DNA of 64,000 nt from JAJZQZ01 sp963790415 (GTDB lineage Bacteria; Actinomycetota; Thermoleophilia; RBG-16-64-13): contig CAWBOK010000001.1 of assembly GCA_963790415.1 (NCBI GenBank), forward strand, positions 930,001-994,000. The letters are read 5' to 3'. The notes below the pieces were generated by a model. It saw only the letters and a list, made by a program, of their open reading frames with translations, was not told the origin of the DNA and ran no database searches. Position numbers and translations under genes: made by a program. Shown piece after piece: positions 47,010-56,333 of this stretch (position 1 is the stretch's first letter; the number at the start of each line of letters is the position of its first letter).

Positions 47010-47521
47010 ATGCACCAGGCCAGCCGTCCCAGGACTGCCACGACATCGCCCCGCCGTGGGTGCGGCGCAACCTGATCCAAAGCCCGGCCGGCGCCCATTG
47101 CGGTGAACCAGCAGGTCGATGGCGCGGAGCACGCCCAGAACACGCCGGCGTCGTGCGCGGATGACCTCGTGCACCATGAACCCCTCCCACGACGCGCCGC
47201 ACTTGGGGTGGGCTAACAGGTCATCCAACCCGACTACGCCAAGCAGCCGGTGCACAATACCGTTATCCGACTCCAGAAACGGCGCAGGGTCAAGGCAGGG
47301 AGGTTGATGCCCAGTTGCGGCAGATCGCGTTCCCTGGTCGTCCGGGTCTTCCGGATCGAAGTGTCGTACCGGCCCATCCCACTCCGCTGCCAACTGTCGT
47401 GCCGGCGTCGTCTTGCCCATCTGTCTCGGGCCGAGCATGGCCACAACCGGGAAGCCGGCCAGGCCGTGAACCAATCGGCCGAGATGCCGCCGGCCCGCCT
47501 ACGCAGCAACCTCCGCGGCAC
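47010..47521 (-). pseudogene. Remnant of a DUF4143-type AAA ATPase, two internal deletions
   Basis: Pieces in order on the minus strand: FPVVAMLGPRQMGKTTPARQL (P-loop) and VRHFDPEDP; then LPQLGINLPALTLRRFW; then ESDNGIVHRLLGVVGLDDLL and HPKCGASWEGFMVHEVIRA with IDLLVHRNGRR. All belong to one family of about 380 residues (AAA_14 plus DUF4143), but about 100 residues are missing after the first piece, about 55 after the second, and the C-terminus is lost. Frames also change between pieces. Confidence 0.7.
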
Positions 47522-47626
47522 CTAGGTCTAACGTCGTACAGACTGTGGCCCTCCTTGGAGCTACCCTTGCCCGATACCTAGCGTACATCACGATCCAATC
47601 TCACAGGCCTTAGCTCCACCTGGTAA

Positions 47627-47638
47627 GGTAGTAGTACC
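47627..47638. promoter_or_regulatory. Small inverted repeat before mazEF
   Basis: GGTA-GTAG-TACC lies about 40 bases upstream of the antitoxin start, within an AT-richer stretch (47620-47650). It may be an antitoxin operator. The rest of 47522-47675 shows no gene. Confidence 0.35.
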
Positions 47639-47675
47639 GTATTACAGTGGAGGGAGAACCGGGAGGTCTGCGACC

Positions 47676-47936
47676 GTGGCGAGCGGAGAGTCCAACGAAG
47701 ACCAGAAGGTGACGGCGGTGAGCAGACTGACGAAGAAGTACCAGGCCACCATCCCCGCCCCCGTGCGCGACGCGCTGGGTCTGCGCCAAGGGGACACGGT
47801 GGTCTTCGAGGTCATCGGAGATCGAGTCGGCCTCCGTCGCGGCGAGCCTCTCGACCGGGAGTTCGCCCGTGCGCTGGAGGGCACCCTGGGGGAATGGCTC
47901 TCCGAGCACGACGAAGAGGCCTACCGTGGACTTTGA
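47676..47936 (+). CDS. AbrB-fold antitoxin of MazEF-like pair
   Basis: 86 aa. TAVSRLTKKYQATIPAPVRD and LRQGDTVVFEVIGDRVGLRR show the AbrB/MazE swapped hairpin; the C-terminal acidic helix (EGTLGEWLSEHDEEAYRGL) is the likely toxin-binding part. GTG 47676 has GGGAGG 9 bases upstream. It overlaps the toxin gene by 11 bases. Confidence 0.84.
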   Translation: MASGESNEDQKVTAVSRLTKKYQATIPAPVRDALGLRQGDTVVFEVIGDRVGLRRGEPLDREFARALEGTLGEWLSEHDEEAYRGL

Positions 47937-48288
47937 ACGGTGGACGGTGGTGGTCGTGCCCTTTCCGTTCACCGACCGCGCTCGAGATCGGCGTCGGCCG
48001 GCTGTCATCGTGTCTCAGCCGGAAGCCCTCGCCAAGCGAGTAGGCCACAGCGTGCTGGCCATGGTCACCAGCGCGCGCAACCCCTCGTGGCCACTCGACG
48101 TGCCCTTGAGCGATCACTCCGGGGCGGGTCTCGGGGCCCCCTCTGTCGTACGCATGAAGCTCTTCACCCTGGATCACCGCTTCATTCTGCGCACCATCGG
48201 CCACTTAGGCGAGGACGATCGAAGGGCCGTTGTGGCCTCTCTGGCGACACTGCTGGGAACGGAACGCGCCGACTCACCGAGGAGTTGA
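47926..48288 (+). CDS. MazF/PemK-type endoribonuclease toxin
   Basis: 120 aa, complete. VVVVPFPFTDRARDRRRPAV is the standard MazF/PemK N-terminus; VLAMVTSARNPSWPLDVPL and PSVVRMKLFTLDHRFILR follow, ending in a helix. MazF toxins cut single-stranded RNA at short sequences. GTG 47926 lies inside the antitoxin's end, so translation is coupled. This is the only apparently intact MazF-type toxin in the decayed region around it. Confidence 0.85.
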   Translation: MDFERWTVVVVPFPFTDRARDRRRPAVIVSQPEALAKRVGHSVLAMVTSARNPSWPLDVPLSDHSGAGLGAPSVVRMKLFTLDHRFILRTIGHLGEDDRRAVVASLATLLGTERADSPRS

Positions 48289-48341
48289 AAGGGGTGAGTG
48301 CATTGAATACTGACTGCATTGCATGCGCTCTGGGAGGCAGT

Positions 48342-48608
48342 ATGGCCGGCTTGACGATTCGCGGCCTTGACGAGGCACTCAAGACCAACCTGCGGCTCGA
48401 GGCGGCTCGGCACGGATGCTCGATGGAAGAGGCCGCCCGGCAGATTCTCCGCCGCGCCCTTATGGGCCCGGACATGGATACCGGCGGCTTGGGGACCCGG
48501 GTGCACCAGTACTTCATCGAGGCCGATGCGTTTGATCTTGATCTACCCGCGCGGTCCGGTCCCCGAGCCGCCCCTGACTTCTCGGGGCCTGAGACATCTC
48601 AGCGGTAA
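48342..48608 (+). CDS. FitA/VapB-type antitoxin
   Basis: 88 aa. MAGLTIRGLDEALKTNLRLE and MEEAARQILRRALM are the ribbon-helix-helix DNA-binding part of FitA-like antitoxins; the C-terminus is longer and ends DFSGPETSQR. GGGAGG at 48332-48337 lies 4 bases before the ATG. Its toxin partner lacks its N-terminal part, so the antitoxin may now be an orphan regulator. Confidence 0.8.
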   Translation: MAGLTIRGLDEALKTNLRLEAARHGCSMEEAARQILRRALMGPDMDTGGLGTRVHQYFIEADAFDLDLPARSGPRAAPDFSGPETSQR

Positions 48609-48913
48609 CACGAGCCGAGATCGAGTTGGGTATCGCGCTGGTGCCTGAAGGTCGGCGCAAACACGGTCTGCAGGCGGCCGCCATGCGCATGTTCGCGGAG
48701 TTCCACGGCCGCTGCCTGGCTTTTGACGAGCCGGCCGCGTCGCACTATGCCGCGCTGGTCTCCGCCCGCATGCGCGCGGGCCGTCCCATTCGTGTGGAAG
48801 ATGCGCAGATCGCGGCTATGGCTTTGGCGGGCGGCTTTGTCCTGGCCACGCGGAACGTCCGTGATTTTGCGGACATCGACGGCCTGTCGGTGGTCGATCC
48901 GTTCACGGCTTGA
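48605..48913 (+). pseudogene. FitB-type PIN toxin missing its N-terminus
   Basis: About 102 residues: VTRAEIELGIALVPEGRRK, then FAEFHGRCLAFDEPAASHYA, EDAQIAAMALAGGFVLATRN and VRDFADIDGLSVVDPF, the last two-thirds of a FitB-like PIN domain. The first 35-45 residues with the catalytic DTN motif are absent, and the surviving part begins exactly at the antitoxin's stop codon. Only a TTG (48626) could start it. The Glu and later Asp residues remain, but without the first Asp activity is unlikely. Confidence 0.72.
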
Positions 48914-49012
48914 GGTCGTGGCCCTGTCCGAAGCAGACTCGACGTTTGCAGCCCTGATGCCCGCATCCAGGGCCGGCTCGGGCCCGCACTCGCGCTGATG
49001 GCCGCGGTGGCC

Positions 49013-49018
49013 TACAAT
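49013..49018 (+). promoter_or_regulatory. -10 box before polymerase/ligase gene
   Basis: TACAAT, with an expected start near 49025 and a leader of about 27 bases to ATG 49052. Not of the extended type. Confidence 0.35.
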
Positions 49019-49051
49019 CAAGGACGTGATCACCATCCTCCTCATCTGGGC

Positions 49052-51470
49052 ATGACCTCGGACGAAGCCGTCGAGACTCCGGCCACTCCACCACCCACCC
49101 GGACAACAGTCGTGTGGACGATCCCGATCGTCCTGCTGTTCGCGCTGTGGCTGATCCTGGCCTTCTCCTCCGGGGGCTATCTGCAGAGCCAATGGCTGCT
49201 GGCCCGGTGTCGCGCTGTCGCTCTTCGCACTGATCGTGTCGATTCTGATCGCCTACCCGCGGAGGCCGAGGCAGCTCTCCCTAGGTGTGCTCGCGCTCTT
49301 CGGCCTCTACACGGTCTGGGTGATGCTCTCCGCCCTGTGGGCCTCGTCGCTGAACAGCGTCTGGGACGAAGCCGGGCGTACGCTGCTCTACCTCCTCGCA
49401 CTCACACTCGCCCTCACCTTCTTCACCGACGCGGGCGCGCGCCGGGCGGCCCGTTACCTGTTGCTGGCCGGCGCACTGGCGCTGGTGGGGTTCGCGGTCT
49501 TCCGCCTCCACGGAGCAGGCGCCGCCCTCGGCGGGATTGGAGCAGCTATTCTTGGAGGATCGTTTCACGTATCCGGTGAGCTATCCGAACAACGCCGCCG
49601 CCCTCTATCTGCTGCTCTTCTGGCCCCTTGTGTGGGTAGCCGCCGACCCCCGGGAGCGGGTACCGGTACGCGGCCTCTCTCTGGCCGCCTGCTGGGGGCT
49701 GCTGGCCCTGGCGATCCTCACCCAGTCACGCGGCGGCTTCTGGGCCACGGCGATGACGCTTGTCCTGCTCCTGCGTCCTCTCGCCCGCCCGGCTGCGCAC
49801 CCTGCTCTACCTGTTGGTCCCGGCCGCGCTCACCGTATGGGGGTTCCCCGACCTCAACTCCTACTGGCGCCTTGGATCAGGAGAGGTGTCCGGCGGCGTC
49901 GCCGTACGGGTGATCCTGCTGGGGATGGCTGTGGCCGCGATCGTGGGCGTGGCATTGGCGTTGCTCGAGCGCTGGATACATGTCTCCCGACGGATGAAGA
50001 TGGTGTTCGGCGCAGGCGTGCTGGTCGTCGTCGCCGCCTCGGTGATCTACGGCGCGGTGCTCTTCGAGCGGCAGGTGGGCGACCCCGGCCGCTGGCTGAG
50101 CGACTCCTGGAGCCGCTTCACCGCCGGCGAGGTGACTGCGCTCCCCGGATCGGGCAGCACGAGCACGGAGGGCGAAAGTGCGGCCTCCAGCCGCTTCCTC
50201 GTCGTCTCGACCAGCGGGCGTTGGGACATCTGGCGGGTGGCCTGGGGGGACTTTCGTGCGTCTCCCTGGCTCGGCGAAGGGGCAGGCAACTACGTCTTCA
50301 CCTACGACCGCGATGGTCGACGCGAGACACCTCCAAGGCCCGTCAACCTCACTCGTGGCAGCTCCAGGTGCTGAGCGAGACCGGGAGCGGTGGGCGGGGT
50401 GCTCTTCGTGGGAGCCCTCTTCCTGGGGCTGGGCGGCATGCTGCTGGCCCCGCTTCAGCGCCGGCTGGCACGGCCTGCGGCGCGGTCCGCCGACGGGTCG
50501 CTGGGGCGCTGATCCCCGGCTCTACGCGTGGGAGACCATGCTGGCCATCGGCGTGCTGTACTGGTTGATCCACGGGAGCGTGGAGTGGCTGTGGAACATG
50601 CCCGGCGTCAGCCTACCCGCCGTGTTGATGCTCGCTCTCGGGGTGGCGTCGGTGGATGCCCGCGCCGGCGTACTCTGGCCGCGGGTGCACGCGTGGATGG
50701 CGGCGACGCAAGGGGACCCAGACCACGCCGAGCCCAGACCGTCGACCTCGCGGAACCCGCGCCCGAAGCCGCCGCGCAGCGCCAACGCCGAGAGGGTCGC
50801 CAAGCCCGCCGGGAACGACGCGATCTCTCCATGGCGCCGCCCGGCCACGTCAGCCTCTGGTTCCGACGGGCGCTCGTCGCGACGGCGGCGGTCACCCTCG
50901 TCGCACTCCTGCTCCCCTACGTGAGCCTGCGATTCCAGGAGTCCGCCCTCAGCATGACCGGCACCGACGATCACGCGGCTCTGCGCAGCGCGCGCTTCGC
51001 CGCCCGCCTGCAACCCGCGGACCCGCGCCCCTTGCTCGTCGAGGCCGACATATACCGTTTCGCCGCCGCGAACGCCTCCAAGGAGGGAGCCCTCGACGAC
51101 CTGGCACTCTCCCTCGACGCCCACATCCGAGCCGTCGAGCGCGATCCGGCCGGGTGGGCTCTGCACTACCGGGCGGGGATCGCCGCGTTACGGCTGCTCG
51201 AGGCTTCGACCGGGGTCGCGCAGGGGTCCCTCACCGGGGCCGCGCCAACCGACCGGCAGCGGAGAAGCCGAACCGTCGTTGGCCACGCCCCAGACGCAGG
51301 CGCGCGCACGACAGCTGCGGGCGGTCGCCCCGGAGGAACTCCGCCTGCTTGCCCGCTCCTACTTCGTGGAAGCCCAGAAGCGCAATCCGCTGAACATCCA
51401 GGTGAAGACCGCCCTCGAGGCGACGGACAAAGCCGCGACCCTGACCACGGCGACCGCGGGAGGCTCCTGA
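49052..51470 (+). CDS. O-antigen ligase/polymerase-type protein with helical C-terminal domain, many frameshifts
   Basis: One long gene (about 800 aa) split over several frames. A membrane part comes first: WTIPIVLLFALWLILAFSSG, LFGLYTVWVMLSALWASSLN, FTYPVSYPNNAAALYLLLFW, LAILTQSRGGFWATAMTLVL, and the Wzy_C-type loop SGRWDIWRVAWGDFRASPWLG with GEGAGNYVF. After a last membrane span (LWFRRALVATAAVTLVALLL), a soluble C-terminus looks TPR-like: AALRSARFAARLQPADPRPLLVEAD, split here by its own repeat unit, and ALHYRAGIAALRLLEASTG. Shifts lie near 49205, 49535, 49790, 50330, 50385, 50500 and 51250. Role: polymerisation or ligation of surface glycan. Confidence 0.75.
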
Positions 51471-51483
51471 CGCCCGGCGGCTC

Positions 51484-53172
51484 TCACCGGCCCGGCCGAC
51501 CTACAGCAGAAGGAGCCGTCCCGCTCTTCTGCTTCGGCTTGCCGCCGATCACCCGCCTGCTGGGCGATCTGCTGCTCGCTGATGAAGTATCCATAGCTGT
51601 CGTAGCGGCGGCGCTTGCTCGCTTTGACGCCACCGGCTACGACTCCGAGCGTATGGGCGCCGATCCTCTGCAGCAACGTACGCACCTGGCGGGCCTCTTC
51701 GATGGTGGTGCTGTTGATGCGCGAGCACACGATCACGGCATCCACCAGACCCATCAGGCTCAGAGCGTCCGCCACGACCAGCACGGGCGGCGTGTCGATC
51801 AACACGTAGTCGGCAAGAGCGGCCGCGTCCTCGATGAGTGTCTTCATCTGTTGTGAACCTATCAGCTCCGCGGGGTTCGGAGGTAGCGGCCCCGAGGTGA
51901 CGCAGAACAAGTTGCGCTCGAGGCGTTGTGGGTGCGACGAGTCCCCCGCCACCTGTTGGTTCAGGGGAGCCTGCTGATCGATCTTGACCCGCTGCATCGA
52001 CCCTCGGCAGGTTGTGCGTGCCCGCCAAGATGTTCGAGACTCCCACCGTGCTGCTCAAGCCGAAAATAGCGATGGACCATGGGCCGGCGCAGGTCGGCTT
52101 CGATCACCGCGACGCGGGCGCCGGAGAGAGCCAGGCTGACGGCCAGATTGACTGTGGTGACGGTCTTGCCTTCGCGCGGAAGCCCACTGGTGACGGCGAT
52201 GGTGCGGATCTGACGGTCGAACTCGAAGTACTTCAGATTGGATGCGCAGGCTGCGGAACGACTCCACGAACCGCGGGATGTGTCGGAGAAGCCCACAGGC
52301 ACGTCGGAACGCGCAGTTCCCATCGGGTACCAGCAAGCGGCCGACACGAGGGATGCTGGCCAGCACCGGCAGCCCGAACTCCTTCTCCAGGGTGTCTGTG
52401 GTCTTGATGCGCCGGTCCAATCGATCAACGACGAAGGCCAGCAGGATCCCCAGGCAGTAGCCCGCCGACCAGCGCGACGAACGCGTTCCGCGTGGGCCTG
52501 GGCGAAGACGGGACCGTCGGGCACCTCGGCCAATCTGGACGATCTCGAAACCACCGGTCTGCATGCTCTCGAGGATGCCCAGCTCTTCGCTCTTCTGGCG
52601 AGGAGACGTCCCTCGCTCCGACTCGCGCTCGGTCGTCGTCATGGTGGCGAGTTGCTGGTCGACCTGTGCGCTCGCCTGCGACAGGGCGGCTCGATCCGCT
52701 GTCTGACGGTACGTGATGAACTGGCGGCGAACGAGTTGGCGATGGCGGCCGCTTCCGCCGCATCGGTGCTCCAGCCGCGTATGTTGATGATATCTGTGTT
52801 GAGATTCGGCTCTACCGAGATATGGCGCAGCAGCGACTTGGTCAACCGCGGGGACTTCAACTCGGTCTTGACCATCTCGGCGACGGTGTCGAGCTTGATC
52901 AAGTCCGACCCGGTCTGCAGTTCGCGCTGGGCGTCACGCAGTTCGAAGAGCTGAGTGTTGAACAGCGCCTTGTCGAACGACGTGCTCTGGCGCAGGATGC
53001 GCGCCGTTGCCGTGTACTTGGGCGTGGTGAGGACCAGGGACCACACCAAAGCAGCGGCAACGAACAGCACCATCGAGGCGATGATCCACCACTTGCGCGC
53101 GCTGAGCACTTTGAGGTAGCTGCTCAGCGATGCGCTCTCAATCTCGGAGGATCCAGGCTTCATCGTATTCAT
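51484..53172 (-). CDS. Wzz/tyrosine autokinase for polysaccharide export, several frameshifts
   Basis: Chain-length regulator and BY-kinase in one protein (Wzc/CpsD type). N-terminal Wzz domain: LSSYLKVLSARKWWIIASMV (first span) and YTATARILRQSTSFDKALF; a second span near 52460-52400. Then the kinase: AVTSGLPREGKTVTTVNLA (Walker A), VAVIEADLRRPMVHRYF (Walker A') and LADYVLIDTPPVLVVADAL (Walker B). The C-terminus has YDSYGYF, a tyrosine cluster fit for autophosphorylation. Shifts lie near 52695, 52540, 52430, 52250 and 52010. The kinase frame runs past 51484; a slip near 51530 would end it there as GTAPSAVGRPGR. Confidence 0.8.
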
Positions 53173-53228
53173 TCCTGCCGCATTCTACGCCACGGGGATT
53201 CGAACCAACAAGGGAACACGTCCCGCGA

Positions 53229-54065
53229 TCACTTTGTGGCCACTACGGAAAGGGAGGGCACGAGATACCGCCCCAACGTACGCTGCGGAGACCTCGGAAG
53301 GACCCCCAAGCCAAGCTCGCACACCTGGGCACATTCGTATGGCAGCCTGAATCTCCTCCCACTCACCCGTCCCACCATCTGACAACGGCGGAACCCGAGG
53401 CTGCGAAGCAAGGGGCGCATCTCGGTGTACGTCCACTCCTTGAGGTGAAAACCTTGCGGCGTCGTTGAGAAGTACTCAGATACATCGTGCGGTCCAATAA
53501 GCCCATTCGGTGTCCGGAAGATGTAGCGCCCTCCAGGCTTCAACAGCCTGTACGCCAGCGCAAGATGAAGCCGGGTGTCCTCTGGATGAAGATGTTCTAT
53601 GAAGTAGTCGCTGAATACCGTGTCGACTGAGTTCTCCTCGATGCCCTCGAGGTTGTAGCCATCGTACACAATGAGCTTCAGGTTCCTTGGAAAGTCCAGG
53701 CCGGGCTCTCGTTGATCGGATATGTCGACCGCATATGCGCGCCTAACGTACGCGGCCACTTCCATGACGAATCGACAATCGCCCGGAGCGAATTCGACGA
53801 AGACGCTTGACGGGCCCAAGAAATCGCGGACGAGAGACAGCTTGTTCCCGCTGATCATGCGCGTTGTGCGCTCGTCTGTTCTTCGGGTCAGCCGTGGATG
53901 GTCCGGCACCTGTCGGAAGAGATCGTCATACATCGTAGAGTAGATTTCGATTCGCTCTTCCCTGGTGGCATGTCTCAGTCGGTCGGCGATGGCTTTCTCG
54001 ACGGAGTAGTGATTCTCGATTTGCTGCAAAGTACGGTCGGGTGGCAAGGGCTTCAGCAACTTCAT
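53229..54065 (-). CDS. Class I SAM-dependent methyltransferase
   Basis: 278 aa, uninterrupted. A helical N-terminus (RTLQQIENHYSVEKAIADRL) precedes the Rossmann-like SAM domain: VFVEFAPGDCRFVMEVAAY (motif I, with FAPG in place of DxGxG), RAYAVDISDQR (acidic end of strand 2), VDTVFSDYFIEHLHPED (motif IV) and LLKPGGRYIFRTPN. Likely methylates a sugar or lipid in the locus. Start ATG 54065 is divergent from the ExoA-like transferase. Confidence 0.83.
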   Translation of the reverse strand: MKLLKPLPPDRTLQQIENHYSVEKAIADRLRHATREERIEIYSTMYDDLFRQVPDHPRLTRRTDERTTRMISGNKLSLVRDFLGPSSVFVEFAPGDCRFVMEVAAYVRRAYAVDISDQREPGLDFPRNLKLIVYDGYNLEGIEENSVDTVFSDYFIEHLHPEDTRLHLALAYRLLKPGGRYIFRTPNGLIGPHDVSEYFSTTPQGFHLKEWTYTEMRPLLRSLGFRRCQMVGRVSGRRFRLPYECAQVCELGLGVLPRSPQRTLGRYLVPSLSVVATK

Positions 54066-54226
54066 CTCTGATCATCCTCGGTAGCAGTGACCCGAAAAAT
54101 CGCACGCACTCAGAAACTACACCTCGCGAGCCAACGAGCGCAACGGTCGCTGGCAGCCCTCTGTCATGTCGCCGACGGCCTGATAGAGTGACTATCGACA
54201 CCATATGGCGAAGCGATGAGGATTAC

Positions 54227-55225
54227 ATGGGCCAACTGCCATTCGCAAGCGTTCTCATGCCGGTCAGGAATGAAGCCGCCTACATCCGGCGGAGCCTCGA
54301 AGCCGTCCTCTCACAGGAGTACCCGGCGGACCTCATGGAGATCATCGTCGCCGACGGGATGTCGACCGACGGCACGCGAGAGATCATCCGTGAGATCCAG
54401 GCGGATCACCCGACTGTCACGCTGCTGGACAACCCGAGGATGATCGTCGCCACCGGTCTCAACCTTGCCACGGCCATCGCCCGCGGTCAGATCATCGTGC
54501 GGGTCGACGGGCACTGCGAGATCGCGCCCGACTACGTGATCAACTGCGTACGTCACCTTCTGGAGGACGGCGTGGACGGCGTCGGAGGCAGCGTCGAGAC
54601 GGTGGGTGAGAACGAGACCGCCCGTGCGATCGCAGCCGCGATGAGTTCCACGTTCGGCGTGGGAGGCTCCGCTTTCCGCACGACCAGGGACACGACCATG
54701 TTGGTCGACACCATCCCCTTTCCGGCCTACACGCGCGCGATCGTCGAGGCCGCGGGCCCATACGACGAAACGCTGGTCAGGGATCAGGACGACGAGTACA
54801 ACTACCGCATCCGCAAGCTCGGCGGCCGATTGCTGCTGGCGGCCGATGTCGGCTCTCGATACTACAGCCGGGCGAACCTCCCGTCGCTGTGGCGGCAGTA
54901 CTTCGGCTACGGGTTCTGGAAGGCGCACGTCCTGATGAAGCACCCCCGGCAGATGAAGGCCAGGCAGTTCGTCCCGGTCGGCCTGGTCGCCTGCTTGGCA
55001 CTCAGCATCATGTTCTCCCCGTTCTCGAAGAACGCCCGCCGGCTGCTCGTCGCAACGATCGCATCCTACGGCGCGGCCTCGGCGGCCGCGTCGTGGCGCG
55101 TAGCGGCCCAGACCGAGCGACGGCACGTGACGAAGCTGCCTGCGGCCTTCGCGGCGATGCACCTGAGCTACGGAGCCGGATTCCTCACCGGTCTCGGCCG
55201 GATCGCGACCAGAGACCACCTGTAG
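54227..55225 (+). CDS. Family 2 glycosyltransferase (ExoA-like)
   Basis: 332 aa, uninterrupted. FASVLMPVRNEAAYIRRSLE, EIIVADGMSTDGTREIIRE, GQIIVRVDGHCEIAPDYV (metal-binding) and RDQDDEYNYRIRKLGGRLLL are the GT-A motifs; the C-terminus has one or two hydrophobic segments (FVPVGLVACLALSIMFSP) as in succinoglycan ExoA. It therefore probably acts at the membrane on lipid-linked sugar. TGATAGAGT (54181-54189) may be the promoter; leader about 30 bases. First of a long + strand operon. Confidence 0.87.
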   Translation: MGQLPFASVLMPVRNEAAYIRRSLEAVLSQEYPADLMEIIVADGMSTDGTREIIREIQADHPTVTLLDNPRMIVATGLNLATAIARGQIIVRVDGHCEIAPDYVINCVRHLLEDGVDGVGGSVETVGENETARAIAAAMSSTFGVGGSAFRTTRDTTMLVDTIPFPAYTRAIVEAAGPYDETLVRDQDDEYNYRIRKLGGRLLLAADVGSRYYSRANLPSLWRQYFGYGFWKAHVLMKHPRQMKARQFVPVGLVACLALSIMFSPFSKNARRLLVATIASYGAASAAASWRVAAQTERRHVTKLPAAFAAMHLSYGAGFLTGLGRIATRDHL

Positions 55226-55237
55226 GCCGGGCCGAGC

Positions 55238-56281
55238 GTGAACAGGAGCGACGAGCATCCCGGCGTGCTGCTGGTGGGCAACTTCCTATCCGGTAGCGGC
55301 AAGAACGCCCAGATGTGCGAGCAAATGGCCGCCGCTCTCGAGGTCCGTGGCTGGCCCGTCGTCACCACGTCGACGCAGACCAACCGAGTCGCCAGGGTGG
55401 CCGACATGGTGGCAACCACCTGGCGGCGCCGGCACGACTACTCTGTGGCCCACGTGGACGTCTTCAGCGGCCCGTCCTTCATCTGGGCCGAAGCCGTGTC
55501 CAGGGTGCTCCGCGGCCTTGGAAAACCGTATGTGCTGACCCTGCGCGGGGGCGCGTTGCCCGAGTTCGCTCGGGATTCACCCGGGCGTGTGCGGAGCGTC
55601 CTGGGGGGAGCGGCAGTCGTGACCACACCCTCTCGCTTTCTCGCCGAGCACATGGCGCCGTACCGCCCGGAGCTGACCCTGATCCCCAACCCCATCGACG
55701 TCGAGCGCTACCCGGACCGGAAACGGACGAACGTCCAGCCCAGCCTGGTGTGGCTGCGGGCCTTCCACCATATCTACAACCCGACGCTCGGTCCTCGACT
55801 CGTCGCGCTCCTGCGTCCAGACTTCCCGGACGTGACCCTCACCATGATCGGCCCGGACAAAGGAGACGGCTCGCTACAGGAGGTCCAAGCGGTCTCCCGC
55901 GAGCTCCAGGTGGCCGACCGGCTCACCATTCAGGGAAGGATCGAGAAGACGCTCGTGCCTGAGTGGCTCGCACCGCACGACATCTTCGTCAACACGACCA
56001 ACGTAGACAACACCCCTGTGAGCGTCCTCGAGGCGATGGCGTGCGGCCTCTGCGTCGTGAGCACCGATGTGGGCGGCATCCCCTATTTCCTCGACCACGG
56101 GGTCGACTCTCTCTTGGTGCCTCCCGACGACGCAGCGGCCATGGCAGGCGCAGTCGGACGCATTCTCACTGAAGACGGGCTGGCCGCTCGACTATCCCGC
56201 AACGCACGCGCAAAAGCGGAAGCCTGCGACTGGTCCTTGGTGCTCCCTCGATGGGAGCGATTGTTCTACGGACTTGGCTGA
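55238..56281 (+). CDS. Family 4 glycosyltransferase
   Basis: 347 aa. GVLLVGNFLSGSGKNAQMCE with KPYVLTLRGGALPEFARDSP and TPSRFLAEHMAPYRPELTLI form the acceptor half; LVWLRAFHHIYNPTLGPRLV, LTMIGPDKGDGSLQEVQ and HDIFVNTTNVDNTPVSVLEA with ACGLCVVSTDVGGIPYF form the nucleotide-sugar half, including the E-x7-E-type motif. GTG start 55238, 12 bases after the previous stop. Sugar unknown. Confidence 0.86.
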   Translation: MNRSDEHPGVLLVGNFLSGSGKNAQMCEQMAAALEVRGWPVVTTSTQTNRVARVADMVATTWRRRHDYSVAHVDVFSGPSFIWAEAVSRVLRGLGKPYVLTLRGGALPEFARDSPGRVRSVLGGAAVVTTPSRFLAEHMAPYRPELTLIPNPIDVERYPDRKRTNVQPSLVWLRAFHHIYNPTLGPRLVALLRPDFPDVTLTMIGPDKGDGSLQEVQAVSRELQVADRLTIQGRIEKTLVPEWLAPHDIFVNTTNVDNTPVSVLEAMACGLCVVSTDVGGIPYFLDHGVDSLLVPPDDAAAMAGAVGRILTEDGLAARLSRNARAKAEACDWSLVLPRWERLFYGLG

Positions 56282-56333
56282 CGGACAACAAGCGCTTCAG
56301 CGCGAGTGCGTAACCTCCGATTCAATAGAGGAC

